Shown here piece after piece: positions 41,897 to 50,028 of a stretch of DNA of 50,061 nucleotides. The notes below the pieces were generated by a model. It searched no databases. It worked only from the letters and a program-made list of their open reading frames with translations, and was not told the origin of the DNA. The first letter of the stretch is position 1. Each line of letters begins with the position of its first letter. The DNA comes from CAZADA01 sp964568975 (GTDB lineage: Bacteria; Pseudomonadota; Alphaproteobacteria; Caulobacterales; Maricaulaceae), in NCBI GenBank assembly GCA_964568975.1, contig CAZMSO010000026.1:1-50061 (forward strand). The letters are read 5' to 3'. Made by a program: the position numbers and the translations under genes.

Positions 41897-42913
41897 TTAG
41901 GCGCGCGGGTGAGCCTGGTCGTAGACGGCGAGCAAGCGTGCGGCGTCGACCTCCGCGTAAATTTGGGTCGTGGCGAGGTCGGCGTGGCCCAAGAGCTCCT
42001 GGATCACGCGCAGATCCGCCCCGCGGCCGAGGAGATGCGTCGCGAAGGCGTGGCGCAGCGCGTGGGGCGTCGCGGTCTCGGGCAAATCGAGGCGCGCCCG
42101 CCATCCCGCCATCGCGCGCTGCACAACCCGTGGCGACAGGCCGGCGCCTTTCACGCCGCGAAAGAGCGGGTTGGCCGGCGTGAGCGCATAGGGGCACGCG
42201 CGCGCATACGCCTCCACGGCCGCGCGCACCGCCGGCAACACCGGCACGAGACGGGTCTTGCCGCCCTTGCCAGTGACTCGCAGCGGATCGCTTAGGGCGC
42301 CGCCTGGCGCGTCCGCCCCGGTCAGCGCCAGCGCCTCAGAAATGCGTAAGCCCGCCCCATACAACACCGCCAACACCGCCACATCGCGCGTTGCGATCCA
42401 GGCCGGACCGTCTGTTTCCCCCGCCAGGGCGAGGAGGGCCTTTGCGGCGTCTTCGCTGACAGGCCGCGGGGCGGTGCGGGCGGGGCGCGCGCCCTTCACC
42501 CGCCGCACATGATCGTTGGCGACGCCATGGGCGGTCTCTAAATAGCTGAAAAACCCGCGAATGGCCGCCAGCGCCCGCGCGAGGGAGCGTGACGACAGCG
42601 CCGCGCCGCCGTCGCGGCCAGCGCGCCGGTGGGCGAGATACGCGCGCAAATCCCGCGGCGCAAGCCGGCTGAGATCCCCCAGCGTGGGCGGCCCCGCCCA
42701 ATGCTCTGTCAGAAAGCGGAGGAAGGCGCGGATGTCGCGGGCGTAGGCCTCGCCTGTGCGCCGGGCGCGGCCCTGGGCGCGCAAGTGCGTCAGATATCCG
42801 TACAACGCGGCGTCCGCTGGCGTCTCCGCGGCGCGTGCGCCTGTTGGGCGGGAGGCGGTCGCGCCCAGGCCGGTCACAGGCGCGTCGGTTTGGCGGGGCT
42901 CAGAATCACGCAT
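41897..42913 (-). CDS. xerC: Tyrosine recombinase XerC
   Basis: A 338-residue recombinase that resolves chromosome dimers at dif together with XerD. The SAM-like core-binding domain spans about 34-130. The catalytic residues are R190 (GAGLRISEAL), K216 (TGKGGKTR), H284 and R287 (HALRHAFATH), H310 (LLGHADLATT) and nucleophile Y319. TAAGG lies before ATG 42913. The frame extends to 42982, but that start has no ribosome site and overlaps the dyad of the next gene. No mobile element or integron feature adjoins, so this is the housekeeping XerC and not a phage integrase. Confidence 0.92.
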   Translation of the reverse strand: MRDSEPRQTDAPVTGLGATASRPTGARAAETPADAALYGYLTHLRAQGRARRTGEAYARDIRAFLRFLTEHWAGPPTLGDLSRLAPRDLRAYLAHRRAGRDGGAALSSRSLARALAAIRGFFSYLETAHGVANDHVRRVKGARPARTAPRPVSEDAAKALLALAGETDGPAWIATRDVAVLAVLYGAGLRISEALALTGADAPGGALSDPLRVTGKGGKTRLVPVLPAVRAAVEAYARACPYALTPANPLFRGVKGAGLSPRVVQRAMAGWRARLDLPETATPHALRHAFATHLLGRGADLRVIQELLGHADLATTQIYAEVDAARLLAVYDQAHPRA

Positions 42914-42985
42914 GGCCTTAGCGCGCCTGCGCCGCCTTAACGAATCGTTAGCGTTGCCCGCTTGTGCGTTTTGTTTTTTCATGTA

Positions 42986-43000
42986 GTTTGTATTTCAAAC
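42986..43000. promoter_or_regulatory. Operator-like dyad GTTTG-TATTT-CAAAC
   Basis: A 5-bp-armed inverted repeat lies in a conspicuously AT-rich stretch (about 42968-43010) between the divergent xerC and membrane-protein starts. The TATTTC at its centre could serve as a -10 element. The best candidate to bind it is the winged-helix protein encoded at 43674. Confidence 0.55.
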
Positions 43001-43024
43001 AAGATTGTCGGTCAGGAGGTTGAT

Positions 43025-43687
43025 ATGAGTGACGCAGACGCCGCCGCGGATCTGGCGTATATGCGCGCGCTGGCGGAGGAGGGGCGGCGCGCGCCCCTCC
43101 TCGGTGGGCGGTTTCATGTGTGGTGGAGCCTGTGGACGGCGCTCGCTTGGGTACTTCACGGCGCGACGCTGGCGGGGCTGACGCCATGGGGCGTGGCGTG
43201 GCTGTGGGTGATTTGGATCGGCTATGGCGTGATCGGCGGCCTCGTGAGCTCGATCTTGCCCCGGGGGTTGATGGCCAAGCCGGGCGCCGGCGCTGTCGGC
43301 AATATCGCGGAGCGGTATGTGTGGCCGGCGGCGATGGCCGGCTTGGGCGCTTTTGCGTTGGGCGTGATCGGCGCGGCGGCGACGGGGCGCGCGCCTTGGC
43401 TGATTGTGGATCTGATCGCGCCGGCGGCGTTTGTCGGCTATGGGACGGCGTTCATGTTGACGGCGCACTTAGCGCGGGTGGGCTGGCTCAAACTGCCGGC
43501 GTGGGCGTGTTATCTCGCGGCCTTCGTGTTTCCGTTTTTCGTTGGCGAGCCGGCGCTTTATCCCGCCTCGGCGATGGTGGTTTTGGTGATCGGAGCGGGG
43601 ACGGGGATCGCGATGCTGCGCACCGAGCCGCCGTCAGCGGGAACCGACGCTGCGGCCGTCGGAGCCGCTCCCCATGGCGGCGTTTGA
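43025..43687 (+). CDS. Multi-pass membrane protein paired with winged-helix regulator
   Basis: A 220-residue integral membrane protein of no known function. Hydrophobic helices are visible at about 33-50 (WSLWTALAWVLHGATLAG), 55-77, 100-121, 126-149, 155-176 and 178-195, six in all. The polar start MSDADAAADLAYMRALAEEG is cytoplasmic by the positive-inside rule. AGGAGG lies five bases before ATG 43025. Its last 14 bases overlap the start of the HTH gene. Membrane-protein/HTH pairs of this type occur in alphaproteobacteria, where the regulator probably represses both genes. Confidence 0.8.
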   Translation: MSDADAAADLAYMRALAEEGRRAPLLGGRFHVWWSLWTALAWVLHGATLAGLTPWGVAWLWVIWIGYGVIGGLVSSILPRGLMAKPGAGAVGNIAERYVWPAAMAGLGAFALGVIGAAATGRAPWLIVDLIAPAAFVGYGTAFMLTAHLARVGWLKLPAWACYLAAFVFPFFVGEPALYPASAMVVLVIGAGTGIAMLRTEPPSAGTDAAAVGAAPHGGV

Positions 43688-43973
43688 CGCCGCCACGCTG
43701 GACGAGGTCATTCACGGGCGGTTGCGTTTGGGCGTGATGGCGTATCTTTCCAGCGTGGAGGCCGCGACCTTTCCCGAGCTTGCGGCGAAGACAAAAGCGA
43801 CGAACGGCAATCTGTCCGTGCATTTGCGGAAATTGGAGGAGGCCGGCTACATCGCTCAGGACAAAAGCTTTGTCGGACTCAAGCCCCAGACCTCGGTGCG
43901 GCTGACGCCGGCCGGTCGCGACGCTTGGATCGGCTATCTTGAGCAGCTGCGCGCCCTGGTGGGCGAGGGGTGA
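43674..43973 (+). CDS. Winged-helix transcriptional regulator (HTH_34/MarR-like)
   Basis: A 99-residue winged-helix protein: DEVIHGRLRLGVMAYLSSVE, then the helix-turn-helix TFPELAAKTKATNGNLSVHLRKLEEAGYI and a wing (KTSVRLTP-like in FVGLKPQTSVRLTPAGRDAW). It fits the HTH_34 group of short MarR-related repressors. It overlaps the membrane-protein gene by 14 bases and so is co-expressed with it. It probably controls the pair through the dyad at 42986. No metal- or redox-sensing cysteines are present. Confidence 0.87.
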   Translation: MAAFDAATLDEVIHGRLRLGVMAYLSSVEAATFPELAAKTKATNGNLSVHLRKLEEAGYIAQDKSFVGLKPQTSVRLTPAGRDAWIGYLEQLRALVGEG

Positions 43974-44243
43974 CGCGGCGTCAGCGCCAGCCAATGATCA
44001 CGCCGCAGCGGTGTCGCATTTGCGGTCAGAGCCCCGACTGAGCAGCCACACCGTAAAGGCCTCCCTAGTCAGCGCGGGCGCGAACGTCGCTGGCGCCGCG
44101 CCGGCGGCGTCAGCGTCAGCGCCATAGAAGCGTCAAGCGACGTCGCCGAAGCGGCCGGCCGCGCGCCTTGGCCGAGAAAAACTGCGGAAGGCGGCGGACG
44201 GGCGCGGTGACTGCGCCGCCCGCTCCGCCGAAGCCGCCAGGGT
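43974..44243. other. Gene-poor stretch left of the assembly gap
   Basis: No gene is supported here. Open frames are short, and those reaching the N run are interrupted. Short CGTCAG-type direct repeats are seen near 44114-44125. The last 55 bases (44189-44243) recur exactly on the other side of the gap. Confidence 0.5.
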
Positions 44244-44398
44244 NNNNNNNNNNNNNNNNNNNNNNNNNNNNNNNNNNNNNNNNNNNNNNNNNNNNNNNNN
44301 NNNNNNNNNNNNNNNNNNNNNNNNNNNNNNNNNNNNNNNNNNNAGGCGGCGGACGGGCGCGGTGACTGCGCCGCCCGCTCCGCCGAAGCCGCCAGGGT
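44189..44398. repeat. 55-bp direct repeat flanking the 100-N gap
   Basis: Bases 44189-44243 and 44344-44398 are identical over 55 bp, starting AGGCGGCGGACGGG and ending GCCGCCAGGGT. Between them lie exactly 100 N (44244-44343), a usual placeholder length. Either the contig ends overlap or a tandem repeat could not be assembled. The right copy runs up to the stop of the 740-residue gene. Confidence 0.9.
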
Positions 44399-46620
44399 CA
44401 GCTTTGCCGGCGCAAAATGCCGGAGAACGTCAAGATCGACAGCGAAATAAGTATCCAGCCGAGCAAGGCGTAGACCGCCCGCGCCACGCGCCAGAAATCC
44501 GGGTTGTCGAGCGGGATCACAACAGGCCCAAGCCGCCAGGGCTCGAGCGGGTTCGTCTGCAGGTTGGACCGCTCCAGCACGGTGTCTGCGATCGGCTCCT
44601 CGGGAATCTCGCATTCACTGTCCTGTCGGAGGTCGACTAAGGGAATGAACACGTCGAGCGCAAACAGCGCGTCATTAATCTCGCCACCACAGGGCACCGG
44701 GGGCAAATCCGTGTTCACCACCTCCACAATGCTCTCGGAGCCGACGACCTGGGTTGGTTGGACCACAAGCTCGAGCATGCCGCCGGAATTCGCGCGCGAG
44801 ACGCCGAACCAGCCAATCAAAAACGCCGCGATCAGCGTTCGCATGGCGCGCCATGGCGAAATGCCGTAGCCGAACAGCAAATCATACAGCCGGCGGTCGG
44901 GCACTCGGAGCCAGCGCCCGGTGCGGCGGATCAAACGCAATTGCTGCAGCTGGACTTTGCGCGCGTCGCTGTCGAAGCCGACGGCTGCGAACGCCGCCGC
45001 CGCTTGGGCGTAAGGCTGGCTGCGGAAGGTTCGGCGGTTAATCTGACGGCGGCCAAGCCAGCCGCGAGGGTAAAGACGCTCAAGCCAGCGCAAGCGGTGA
45101 GTCGCCGGCGACGCGTGGTGACGCAGGGCGAACGCCAGCAGCCCAGCCCAACGTTCAGAGAGCTGTGCGACAGCGATTTGCCACTGAATCCACCGCCGTT
45201 CCCAAAAGGAAGAGGACTTTTTAAATCGCCGGTTGAGATCGTTGATGTGTTGGCGCGTGTTGACGTCGCGCGAGGAGGACAGGGCGTAGACGAACCCATC
45301 CATCTCCAGTCCGACATTCGACGAGCCCCAAGGGAAGAGCGGCGCAGGCGCCCCACGCCACACGTCCTGCAACAAATGAACCTCCGCCGCGCGTAAGCGA
45401 ATGGTCACGTCGTCGGCGATGTCGTCAAGATCATGCGCGCGCAGCCGCCGCTCCACCTTGACCGCTTCAAGGTTGATCAGGGTGCGCTGTCTTTCTGCGC
45501 CCCCTTCGTCTCCCGCCTCGGGTCGGTCGCTGATCTCTTGTTCTACTATTTTGAGGTTGCTCCAGCATAAGTCGCCGCCAATGGACGCGCCCGCGAGGGA
45601 CATGTCCCCGGTCACGCGCGTCTCTAAGCGGGACTTCGCGTAAGTGTCGCTCGGCACGCCGAAGGACACGTCGCCGCGCACGACCACGCGCTCCATGTCG
45701 ATCGCGCGATCAGCACCCGCTAAGCCGCCCTTTGCTTCAGCGAGTCGCGCGGCGTCGGCGCTGGCGGTGAAGGCGCCGCCGTCCAAACGGATCGACCCGT
45801 TAATCGTCGCCATCCGCGCGCAGACGCATCCGACCGCCGTGAACCCATGCTTGTCTTTCGTGCTGAAGGAAAGCCGAAGGCCTCCGTCAATGCGCGACCC
45901 TTGCACGCTGAAGGCGTAGCCGTCGGCGGCCACCATCCTCGCGCCATCGGCCCAGACATTGCCCGCGACTGTGCTGTTGCGGATGACGGCGCCGCCGCGC
46001 GCATACACCCCGTCAGTTAAGTAGACCGATCCCGCGATGCGGCTTTCCGTCAGCCGCAGGGCGTAGCGAAATTCAGTGCGGGAGTTTTCGTCGCTCGGGT
46101 CGGCGTCGCGGCCGACCAGATGGGCGCTTTGGCCGTAAATGTTGCCGTTGAGGCGCCCGCTTCGGATGTTGATGTAACACGTGCCGTCGTCATGGCGCGG
46201 CCGGACCCGCTGAAAATCGAGTTCGCCGTCAATGATCACGCCGCGGCCTTCCAGTCCGGCCATGCGCGAGCCCGTCAGCACAAGGCTGTAGATATGCGCG
46301 TCCGTGACATCGATCACGCCCTCAATGTCGCACGCCTCCAGCGCCAGCCCAGGCAACGCCATCCCGCCTTGACCAGCGGTGCCGGACAAATCAAGCACGC
46401 CCGTCACCGTAGCGTGGCGAACCCGCAAGCCGGCTTTGCCGCGCGTTTGGTTGTTGTCGAGTTCCAGATAAATGTCGTGAAGCGCCTGCGCGCTGACGAC
46501 CGGCTTGGAGGCCTCGCCGCTGCGTGTGCGGAAGTCCGCGACGCGCCCATTGCGCGCGCAATCCCGCACCCACGTCTCATCTGGTGAAAACGAGTCCGGC
46601 TCAACGTATTCCATGGTCAT
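44398..46620 (-). CDS. Unknown membrane protein with long repetitive N-terminal region
   Basis: A 740-residue protein I do not recognise by name. About residues 60-370 show irregular repeats of the form D-x-S/T-x-A-x-I/V-x-G-x-L-x-L (VTGVLDLSGTAGQGG, IEGVIDVTDAHIYSL, GVIIDGELDFQRV, RIAGSVYLTDGVY, TVAGNVWADGA, RIDGGLRLSF, TINGSIRLDGG, VRGDVSFGV, VTGDMSLAGASIGGDLCW), suggesting a right-handed beta-helix like bactofilin or pentapeptide proteins. A basic helical part follows. Two membrane helices lie near 588-606 (LIAAFLIGWFGVSRA) and 712-735 at the end. A possible periplasmic loop between them holds cysteines (PPVPCGGEIN, DSECEIPEE). No signal peptide, so the beta-helix should be cytoplasmic. 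It is divergent from priA. Confidence 0.72.
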   Translation of the reverse strand: MTMEYVEPDSFSPDETWVRDCARNGRVADFRTRSGEASKPVVSAQALHDIYLELDNNQTRGKAGLRVRHATVTGVLDLSGTAGQGGMALPGLALEACDIEGVIDVTDAHIYSLVLTGSRMAGLEGRGVIIDGELDFQRVRPRHDDGTCYINIRSGRLNGNIYGQSAHLVGRDADPSDENSRTEFRYALRLTESRIAGSVYLTDGVYARGGAVIRNSTVAGNVWADGARMVAADGYAFSVQGSRIDGGLRLSFSTKDKHGFTAVGCVCARMATINGSIRLDGGAFTASADAARLAEAKGGLAGADRAIDMERVVVRGDVSFGVPSDTYAKSRLETRVTGDMSLAGASIGGDLCWSNLKIVEQEISDRPEAGDEGGAERQRTLINLEAVKVERRLRAHDLDDIADDVTIRLRAAEVHLLQDVWRGAPAPLFPWGSSNVGLEMDGFVYALSSSRDVNTRQHINDLNRRFKKSSSFWERRWIQWQIAVAQLSERWAGLLAFALRHHASPATHRLRWLERLYPRGWLGRRQINRRTFRSQPYAQAAAAFAAVGFDSDARKVQLQQLRLIRRTGRWLRVPDRRLYDLLFGYGISPWRAMRTLIAAFLIGWFGVSRANSGGMLELVVQPTQVVGSESIVEVVNTDLPPVPCGGEINDALFALDVFIPLVDLRQDSECEIPEEPIADTVLERSNLQTNPLEPWRLGPVVIPLDNPDFWRVARAVYALLGWILISLSILTFSGILRRQS

Positions 46621-46744
46621 CAGCGCCCCCCGACTTGCCGCCCGCGAAACAACCTACAGCTGTGTCATTACAATTTTGCGACGCAGCAAACACACACGCG
46701 CTTCTCGAACAAAACGTGAATAGTCAAGCGCGATCGTTTCGGGC

Positions 46745-49138
46745 ATGGTCGCTTGCATGCCCGCCCGTGACGCTTTCCCGGATTCCCTCGGCTTCCTGTT
46801 TGATCCGGACGACGCCCCGCCCGGCGCGCCGGCGCGCGTGCGCGATCCCCGTGCGACGTCGGCGGCGGATGATTTCGGCGCGGAACCGGTGACGGCCGCG
46901 ACCCGCGTGGCGGCGGTGCTGTTTCCGCTGCCGCTGCCGGAGCCCTTGGATTACGCGATCCCTGAGGATTTGGAGCTTGCGCCCGGCGATCATGTGAGCG
47001 CGCCCATGGGCGGGCGGCTCGCGCGCGGGGTGGTGTGGGCCGTGCGCGCGCCGGCGACGTCTCTCGGTGGCGGAGACACAGACGCCGCGCCGCGCCGGCT
47101 CAAGCGCATCGAGGCGCGCCTGCCCGCGCCGCCCGTGCCGGAAAACGTCCGCCGCTTGGTGGATTGGACCGCGCGCTACACCTGCCATCCTCCGGGGGTG
47201 GTGCTGCGCATGGCGCTGCGCGGGGCGAGCGCCTGGGCCCCGCCGCGCGCGGAAACGGTCTACATCCCGGCGGCCGACCCGCCCACGCTCCGCCTGACGC
47301 CGGCGCGCGATCGCGCGCTCGACGCCGCGCGCCGCCTGGCGAAGGCCGACGGCCCCCAAACTGCGGCCGTCCTCGCCAAAGAGGCGGGGGTGAGCGCGGG
47401 CGTGATCAAGGGCCTCGCCGAGGCTGGCGCTCTTGTGGCGGAAACCCGCGCCATTATCGGCCGCTTCGATCCGCCGGACCCCGACGGTCCGCGCCACGCG
47501 CTCACCCCCACCCAAGAGGAGGCGGTGGAGGATCTCCTCGCTTTGGTGGACATCAACGCGCAGGCCCGCGCGGCCAGCGGCGAGCCGCGCCTTGACGCCG
47601 CCCTCATCGACGGCGTCACCGGCTCGGGCAAGACGGAGGTCTATTTCGAAGCGATCGCGGAAACCCTGCGCCGCGATCCCGACGCCCAGATCCTGGTGCT
47701 CTTGCCGGAGATCGCGCTCACCCAGGCGGTGCTTGCGCGGTTTGAGCAGCGCTTTTGCGCGCGCCCGGCCCAATGGCACTCCGACATCGCGGACGGGCCG
47801 CGGCGGCTGACCTGGCGGGCGGTGGCGGAGGGGCGCGCGCGCATCGTGGTGGGCGCGCGCTCAGCGCTTTTTTTGCCCTTCGCCAATCTGCGCTTGATCA
47901 TCGTCGATGAAGAGCATGACGGCTCCTTCAAGCAAGAGGACGGCGTCCTCTACCAAGCCCGCGACATCGCGGTCGTGCGCGCGCGCTTGGAGCAGGCCGT
48001 GATCCTGCTCGCCTCTGCGACGCCGTCGCTGGAAAGCCTCGTGAACGCCCAGCGCGGGCGCTATCACCACATCGTGCTGCCGGGGCGTCCGGGCGCCGCT
48101 GTTCTGCCCGAGATTGCGTGCGTGGATTTGCGTCAGAACCGTCCGCCCAAGGACCGCTGGCTGTCGGAGCCGCTGATTGAGGCCGCCCGCGACACCCTCG
48201 CGCGGGGCGAGCAAGTCCTCTTTTTCCTCAACCGCCGCGGCTATGCGCCGTTGGTGATTTGCCGCGCCTGCGGCGCCCGCATGAAGGCGCCCGACACCGA
48301 CAGCTGGCTGGTGGAGCACCGTTACGCCAACCGGCTTGTGTGCCACGCGACGGGCTATTCCATCCCTAAGCCGAAGAAATGCCCGCAGTGTCAGGCCGAC
48401 GACAGCCTCCACGCCGTCGGCCCCGGCGTCGAGCGCCTGGAGGAGGAGGCCCGCGCCGTCTTCCCCGAGGCCGCCATCGAGGTCTTTTCCTCCGACACCG
48501 CGCGCGATCCGGCTGCGGTGCGCGACAAAGTCGCGCGCATGGCCGCCGGCGCCATCGATATTCTCATCGGCACCCAGATCGTGGCCAAGGGCCACAACTT
48601 CCCCAATTTGACGCTGGTGGGCGTGGTGGACGCCGATCTCGGCCTGCGCGGCGGGGATTTGCGCGCGGCCGAGCGCACCTATCAAACGCTTGTCCAGGTT
48701 GCGGGCCGGGCGGGGCGCGCCGACAAGCCGGGCCGCGCGCTCCTGCAGACCTGCATGCCGGACCACGACGCCATGGCCGCGCTTGAGGCGGGCGACCGCA
48801 ACGCCTTCCTTGAAGCGGAGATGCGCGGGCGCGACATGCTCGGCCTGCCGCCTTTCGGTCGGCTGGCGGCGCTGATCCTCTCCGGGCCCGATGAAACCAA
48901 GGCCGAGCGCGCCGCCCGCGACATCGCCATGGCCGCGCCGCGCGCCCAGGGCGTCGACGTCATGGGCCCGGCGCCTGCGCCGATCGCCGTGGTGCGGGGC
49001 AAGCATCGGTTTCGTTTTCTCGTGCGCGCGGATTTGGGCGTGGACCTCTCCGCCTATATGGCCGCCTGGCGCGCGCGCCTGAAGCTGCCGGCGAGCGTGC
49101 GGGCCACCATCGATATCGACCCTTACTCATTTTTGTAA
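46745..49138 (+). CDS. priA: Replication restart helicase PriA
   Basis: A 797-residue superfamily 2 helicase that reloads the replisome at stalled forks. The 3'-DNA-binding domain starts near residue 55 (VAAVLFPLPLPEPLDYAIPEDL). Walker A is GVTGSGKTEVYFEA, the Walker B is DEEH in IIVDEEHDGSFKQEDG, and motif VI appears in LVQVAGRAGRADKPG. The zinc region retains C506, C509, C533, C546 and C549, but three of the usual eight cysteines are replaced (A515, T518, T536). The gene is divergent from the 740-residue protein with 124 bp between. ATG 46760 is an alternative start; neither has a strong ribosome site. Family call is firm. Confidence 0.94.
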   Translation: MVACMPARDAFPDSLGFLFDPDDAPPGAPARVRDPRATSAADDFGAEPVTAATRVAAVLFPLPLPEPLDYAIPEDLELAPGDHVSAPMGGRLARGVVWAVRAPATSLGGGDTDAAPRRLKRIEARLPAPPVPENVRRLVDWTARYTCHPPGVVLRMALRGASAWAPPRAETVYIPAADPPTLRLTPARDRALDAARRLAKADGPQTAAVLAKEAGVSAGVIKGLAEAGALVAETRAIIGRFDPPDPDGPRHALTPTQEEAVEDLLALVDINAQARAASGEPRLDAALIDGVTGSGKTEVYFEAIAETLRRDPDAQILVLLPEIALTQAVLARFEQRFCARPAQWHSDIADGPRRLTWRAVAEGRARIVVGARSALFLPFANLRLIIVDEEHDGSFKQEDGVLYQARDIAVVRARLEQAVILLASATPSLESLVNAQRGRYHHIVLPGRPGAAVLPEIACVDLRQNRPPKDRWLSEPLIEAARDTLARGEQVLFFLNRRGYAPLVICRACGARMKAPDTDSWLVEHRYANRLVCHATGYSIPKPKKCPQCQADDSLHAVGPGVERLEEEARAVFPEAAIEVFSSDTARDPAAVRDKVARMAAGAIDILIGTQIVAKGHNFPNLTLVGVVDADLGLRGGDLRAAERTYQTLVQVAGRAGRADKPGRALLQTCMPDHDAMAALEAGDRNAFLEAEMRGRDMLGLPPFGRLAALILSGPDETKAERAARDIAMAAPRAQGVDVMGPAPAPIAVVRGKHRFRFLVRADLGVDLSAYMAAWRARLKLPASVRATIDIDPYSFL

Positions 49139-49164
49139 GCGGCGGGCGATGCGCCCCCCGCCGC
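49139..49164 (+). terminator. GC hairpin directly after priA
   Basis: GCGGCGGG (49139-49146) pairs with CCCGCCGC (49157-49164) around a 10-base loop, starting right after the priA stop. No T-run follows, so termination would be Rho-assisted at best. The rest of the gap before atpH (49165-49466) shows one promoter candidate and no gene. Confidence 0.45.
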
Positions 49165-49338
49165 GCGCTCCGGCGGCGACGCAGGCGCAGTTGCGGGCCG
49201 GTTCGGGCCGACGCCGCGGGCGGTCGCAAGGGCGGCGGTAACGTCCTGTCAACCATCGCCTGCGATCCAAGCGGTGCGTGTGACGGCGGCGTCGGTGCGG
49301 TGCGGCGCGGCGTGCTGCGGCGGGGCGGCGGGGCGTTC

Positions 49339-49367
49339 TTGTCGGACGCAGGGACAGATGCTAGGCA
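49339..49367 (+). promoter_or_regulatory. Possible promoter of the atp operon
   Basis: TTGTCG (49339-49344) and TAGGCA (49362-49367) are 17 bp apart, about 100 bp before atpH. The -10 match is poor, so this is the best candidate and not a firm site. Confidence 0.3.
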
Positions 49368-49466
49368 CCCGCTGATTGATGGCGACGCCGTCAGTCCAGG
49401 GCTTTCCGCGCGGCCGCGCCCGGCGCGCGCGTCACTCGAAACACGAATGGGCGAAAGGAGCGCGCG

Positions 49467-50024
49467 GTGGCGGGCGAGATTTCGGCGACCAGCGAACTGG
49501 CGCGGCGCTACGCTCTGGCGCTGTTTGAGCTTGCGCGCGACGACAACGCGCTCGACGCCGCGGCTGCGGATATGGCCGCGCTGGAGCGGCTGATTGTCGG
49601 TGATCGGACCCTTGAGGGCGTCTTAGCGAGCCAAGTGGTCCCATCGGTGGAAAAGGCCGCGGCTTTAGGCGTCATCGCGGAACGCGCGGGCTTGTCGCCG
49701 CTGGTGCGCAACTTCGTCGGCGTGGTCGCGACCAACCGGCGCGCCCACGCGCTCAAAGCCATTGCGCGGGCCTTCGCGGCGCGCGTGGCCGCGCACAAAG
49801 GCCTTGTGACGGCGGAGGCCGCGACCGCCCAGCCGATGAGCGATCGTCAGCTGGCGGATTTAAAGGCGGCGCTGAAATCGGCGTTTGGCCGCGATGTGGA
49901 GGTTCAGGCGGATGTCCGTCCCGACCTCTTGGGCGGCATGGTGGTGAAGGTGGGCTCGCGCATGTTCGATTCGTCTCTCAAGACGAAGCTTGCGGGGCTG
50001 GTAGCGGTGATGAAGGGGGCTTGA
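49467..50024 (+). CDS. atpH: F1Fo ATP synthase subunit delta
   Basis: A 185-residue subunit of the F1 stator stalk that ties the catalytic head to subunit b. The N-terminal helical domain (ARRYALALFELARDD, then MAALERLI and FVGVVATNRR) and the C-terminal domain with DVRPDLLGGMVVKVGSRMFDSSLKTKL in family order are complete. The start is a GTG with AAGGAG eight bases upstream. The atpA start follows four bases after the stop region, so this is the head of the usual alphaproteobacterial F1 operon atpHAGDC. Cytoplasmic face of the inner membrane. Confidence 0.97.
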   Translation: MAGEISATSELARRYALALFELARDDNALDAAAADMAALERLIVGDRTLEGVLASQVVPSVEKAAALGVIAERAGLSPLVRNFVGVVATNRRAHALKAIARAFAARVAAHKGLVTAEAATAQPMSDRQLADLKAALKSAFGRDVEVQADVRPDLLGGMVVKVGSRMFDSSLKTKLAGLVAVMKGA

Positions 50025-50028
50025 GCCC

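Noticed and set aside
41897..42913. Tyrosine recombinase as a sign of a mobile island
   Set aside because: Sequence and context match housekeeping XerC; no attachment-site repeats, phage genes or composition change were seen.
44069..44614. Frames running through the N gap
   Set aside because: They translate unknown bases, and the flanking duplicate makes the true sequence uncertain.
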